From: JAIPGX01 sp041650475
Lineage (GTDB): Bacteria > Babelota > Babeliae > Babelales > UASB340
Length of the DNA: 5,264 bases
Assembly: GCA_041650475.1 (NCBI GenBank)
Contig: JBAZLD010000034.1
Span: 1 to 5,264, forward strand
Direction: 5' to 3'
A model generated the notes under the pieces. That model was not told where the DNA came from. It made no database searches and was given only the letters and a program-made list of their open reading frames with translations. The position numbers and the translations under genes are program-made. This document shows positions 4,616 to 5,264 of this stretch, in pieces (the first letter of the stretch is position 1; every line of letters starts with the position of its first letter).

Positions 4616-5246
4616 AATGCTCTCTGACTTTTTGATGACCTGCATGCAAAACAATCTCATTGCCACATCCGGCATCTTCCGCACAGACACACCACTGCGC
4701 CGGCAAAAGGCATGGAGAAAATTCTGTTATATAAAATGCTTTCGCCCAGGCTACGGGTCCGCGCATGGGGGTGCGTTCCATGATCCGTAAAAATGTTTTT
4801 GCACAGAACATCGCGCGCTCGTTGCTTTTGTCCAGGGCGATGATCCCGCAGTTGACGGCGTGCATAAATCTGACGGCGTCTTCCATAAGAACCTGGCCAT
4901 CTTGCCCGATCGTATTATCAACACGAACCAGCCGACGCGGACTGATTGGCAAGCAAAGCCCGAATGTTGAAACAAGGTCAATAATGCTTTTGACCTGATC
5001 ACTCACAATACGCATATCAGCATCAAAAGAAATTGCGATGTCGGCCGCGGACTTTACCAGACCACACACTTTGTGATAATCGTTCATGCGCCAGCCGAAT
5101 CGCGGATGCGTTGGATCGCCTATATACTTTCGTCCTTCCTCGGAAATTTCGACTATCTCTGCGTCTGGAAAATACGTCTGGAAATGCTTCCGGTTTACCG
5201 GGCACGCTCTCTCCCCGAACTCCGCGAAGATAAGCTCTATTTTCAC
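4599..5246 (-). CDS. Putative glycosyltransferase, GT-A-like with a DAD motif
   Basis: A 215-residue protein with a first strand MKIELIFAEF, a conserved-looking PRFGWRMNDYHKVCGL block at 48-63, and ADIAISFDADMRI at 68-80. There D75-A-D77 fits the metal- and nucleotide-sugar-binding DxD motif of GT-A glycosyltransferases, at the end of a hydrophobic strand. NCGIIALDK at 132-140 and the terminal HAGHQKVREHY at 201-211 resemble acceptor-side and final-His elements of such enzymes. I cannot assign a CAZy family. The GTG at 5246 is chosen over the GTG at 5249: GGAGG at 5252-5256 is 5 bases upstream, and the start forms a GTGA overlap with a possible upstream stop. No signal peptide or membrane segment is present. 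Position ahead of the radical SAM and methyltransferase genes suggests it helps build the glycan those enzymes tailor. Confidence 0.62.
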   Translation of the reverse strand: MKIELIFAEFGERACPVNRKHFQTYFPDAEIVEISEEGRKYIGDPTHPRFGWRMNDYHKVCGLVKSAADIAISFDADMRIVSDQVKSIIDLVSTFGLCLPISPRRLVRVDNTIGQDGQVLMEDAVRFMHAVNCGIIALDKSNERAMFCAKTFLRIMERTPMRGPVAWAKAFYITEFSPCLLPAQWCVCAEDAGCGNEIVLHAGHQKVREHYANIL

Positions 5247-5264
5247 CACTTCCTCCGAAAGATG
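5243..5264 (-). CDS. Possible last codons of an upstream gene (partial)
   Basis: A frame entering from the right edge reads IFRRKW and stops with TGA at 5245-5243, giving a GTGA overlap with the glycosyltransferase start. The 4-base overlap is the same arrangement as at three other junctions in this operon, so this may be the 3' end of another gene. Six codons cannot show it is coding. Confidence 0.25.

Overview
The window is one compact run of genes, all transcribed right to left on the minus strand. There is no RNA gene, CRISPR array or insertion sequence, and I see no convincing promoter or terminator. Neighbouring genes overlap by 4 to 26 bases, or are at most 13 bases apart, often through ATGA or GTGA stop/start junctions. 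It therefore looks like the middle of a single polycistronic unit that continues past both ends. The packing, and a 57-residue protein of a type I recall from tailed-phage genomes, suggest a phage or prophage carrying a glycan-modification cassette. A bacterial surface-polysaccharide island remains possible. No structural phage gene is present to settle it, and no host can be named.

In transcription order: the tail of an unseen upstream gene (5264-5243, tentative); a GT-A-like putative glycosyltransferase (5246-4599); a radical SAM enzyme with a cysteine-rich SPASM-like C-terminus (4615-3689); a class I SAM-dependent methyltransferase (3705-3055); a second putative glycosyltransferase (3041-2235); a cytidylyltransferase-family nucleotidyltransferase (2245-1823); a very AT-rich patch with a 31-codon membrane peptide (1826-1731) and a 28-codon fragment (1734-1648); a LicD-family protein (to 950) with an in-frame N-terminal membrane segment; the small phage-type protein (953-780); a PIG-L/LmbE-type deacetylase (783-202); and the start of a third putative sugar-transfer or related protein that runs off the window (227-1).

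The genes make sense together as a pathway. The nucleotidyltransferase could activate a phospho-alcohol as a CDP (or other NDP) conjugate, and the LicD protein could transfer that phospho-alcohol to a sugar. The glycosyltransferases would build the glycan, the PIG-L enzyme would deacetylate an N-acetyl sugar, and the radical SAM enzyme and methyltransferase would tailor it further. The acceptor (capsid or tail protein, modified DNA base, or host surface glycan) cannot be read from the sequence.

The most unusual spot is 1520-1826. The 5' end of the licD-like gene is present twice in tandem: a hydrophobic segment beginning D-x-V-[LI]-F-F-F, followed by M-[RK]-PGENYDFLNA. The upstream copy is cut short. 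Its hydrophobic part and its PGENYDF part lie in different frames, joined by an ATGA overlap directly after an A7 run placed as a canonical -1 slippery heptamer.
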